A stretch of 5,188 nt of DNA from the NCBI GenBank assembly GCA_947505055.1, contig CANNLO010000351.1, positions 1 through 5,188 of the forward strand, read 5' to 3'. The notes under the pieces are model-generated. The model was not told where the DNA came from, did not search any database, and saw only the letters and a program-made list of their open reading frames with translations. The stretch comes from Methylococcaceae bacterium (GTDB lineage Bacteria > Pseudomonadota > Gammaproteobacteria > Methylococcales > Methylomonadaceae). Each line of letters starts with the position of its first letter. Positions within the stretch are counted from its first letter, which is position 1. Both the position numbers and the translations under genes were made by a program. Positions 4,459 to 5,188 of this stretch are shown piece after piece.

Positions 4459-5188
4459 CGTTCAACTGTAATCAATAAATCTGGATTAAACCCAGTTTTT
4501 TCCCCAGGATACCCACGCGGATTACAAACAACACGTGTACCATTAGTTGCCCAATCAGCGGCACGGTGAACATGCCCATGCACCCAAAGCACAATTGACT
4601 CTCCCATCATCGATTCCCAACCGTTTGCATAAGCCGCCGCGATATGGGGCACTTCAGGATGTGTTGACTTAATATCGGTTGAATCATTATTTGACGACTC
4701 GCCTATATTATCAATCCAACTGTCTAACTCGCTTATCTCATCAAGTGGAGGGTGCCCCATCGATATCAACGAAGGTGCATGATGAGTTACCACAACCGTT
4801 TGTCCTTCAAACGGTTCGGCAAGACGCTCACGCAACCAGGCCAGTGATAGCTGATTGCGTAAAGCCAAATCATCAGGCATCACCTTTCGATAACCTGCCG
4901 TACGAATTTTTTGGTAATCGTTCAGGCCTCAGAGAGCTTCATATTTCGCTAAAATCGCATTACCTGTAGACGAATAATCTGTCCAACAAGTGGCACCTAA
5001 AAAGCGCACACCGTTAATAACCCATGCTTCATTATCCAGTACGCGGACTCGCTCACACGATGCAGCACGCATTTTTTCAAGGGTATTATCGATGTGTTCT
5101 CTAAAATATTCGTGATTACCAGGCACATAGATAACCGGACAACTAAAGACATTCCGTGCCCATTCCACTCCTCTGCCTTTTACATGAA
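4455..5188 (-). pseudogene. Metallophosphoesterase (calcineurin-like), interrupted by in-frame TGA, 5' end outside window
   Basis: Calcineurin-like phosphoesterases use two metal ions to cut phosphate esters or phosphodiesters. The visible part begins in HVKGRGVEWARNV (probably just after the GD motif, beyond the window edge). It then shows VIYVPGNHEYF (motif GNH-E), FLGATCWTDY, VVVTHHAPS, IVLWVHGHVHR (motif GHxH) and the family-typical CNPRGYPGE near the C-terminus. The frame is continuous except for TGA at 4929-4931, between AKYEAL and GLNDYQKIRTAGYRKV. A CGA to TGA change at an Arg codon would explain it. GTG at 5166-5168 is not the real start, because the frame is open to the window end. 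The stop overlaps the next small gene by ATGA. Without readthrough the THHAP and GHVH halves are lost, so the product should be inactive. The substrate is unknown. Confidence 0.87.

Noticed and set aside
4679..4969. 96-codon plus-strand ORF
   Set aside because: It is antisense to the metallophosphoesterase, whose motifs are clear.

Overview
The window looks like a decaying accessory region from a gammaproteobacterium. G+C is low (roughly 40% by eye), and the IS256-family transposase fragment has the wording seen in enterobacterial and related elements. I cannot name the genus from sequence alone. Nearly every supported gene lies on the minus strand, so the description below reads from the right edge leftwards.

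Right edge (5188 to 4265, minus): a calcineurin-like metallophosphoesterase gene enters from outside the window. It keeps GNHE, THHAP and GHVH motifs but is cut by one in-frame TGA. Its stop overlaps (ATGA) the start of a small partner gene, which is also broken, by a frameshift and a TAG.

Centre (4202 to 2524, minus): four tightly packed reading frames. These are a 98-residue antitoxin-like protein, a PIN-like nuclease (152 aa), a small reading frame with an awkward TTG start that sits in the same frame as the nuclease behind a single TAG, and a second PIN-like protein overlapping it by 13 bases. I read this as two tandem 'small protein + PIN' pairs, possibly a double toxin-antitoxin or defence cassette. 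The last 16 codons of the second PIN gene are antisense transposase DNA.

The IS256 fragment (about 2260 to 2574, plus) is an internal piece of a transposase with no ends, two frameshifts and a stop. Left of it is a minus-strand gene for a protein of 9 to 10 ankyrin repeats (1090 to 2205). An 18-base dyad lies upstream of it, and a 21-codon in-frame tail follows its TAA.

Left part (1 to 989): a well-initiated small acidic protein of unknown function (GTG start, strong Shine-Dalgarno), a possible frameshifted remnant upstream of it, a doubtful plus-strand ORF, and AT-rich sequence without a convincing gene.

The main theme is modular genes of toxin-antitoxin or defence type, with in-frame stop codons (TAA, TAG, TGA) each followed by coding-like sequence in the same frame. 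Because all three stop types occur, gene decay (or sequence error) is more likely than recoding.
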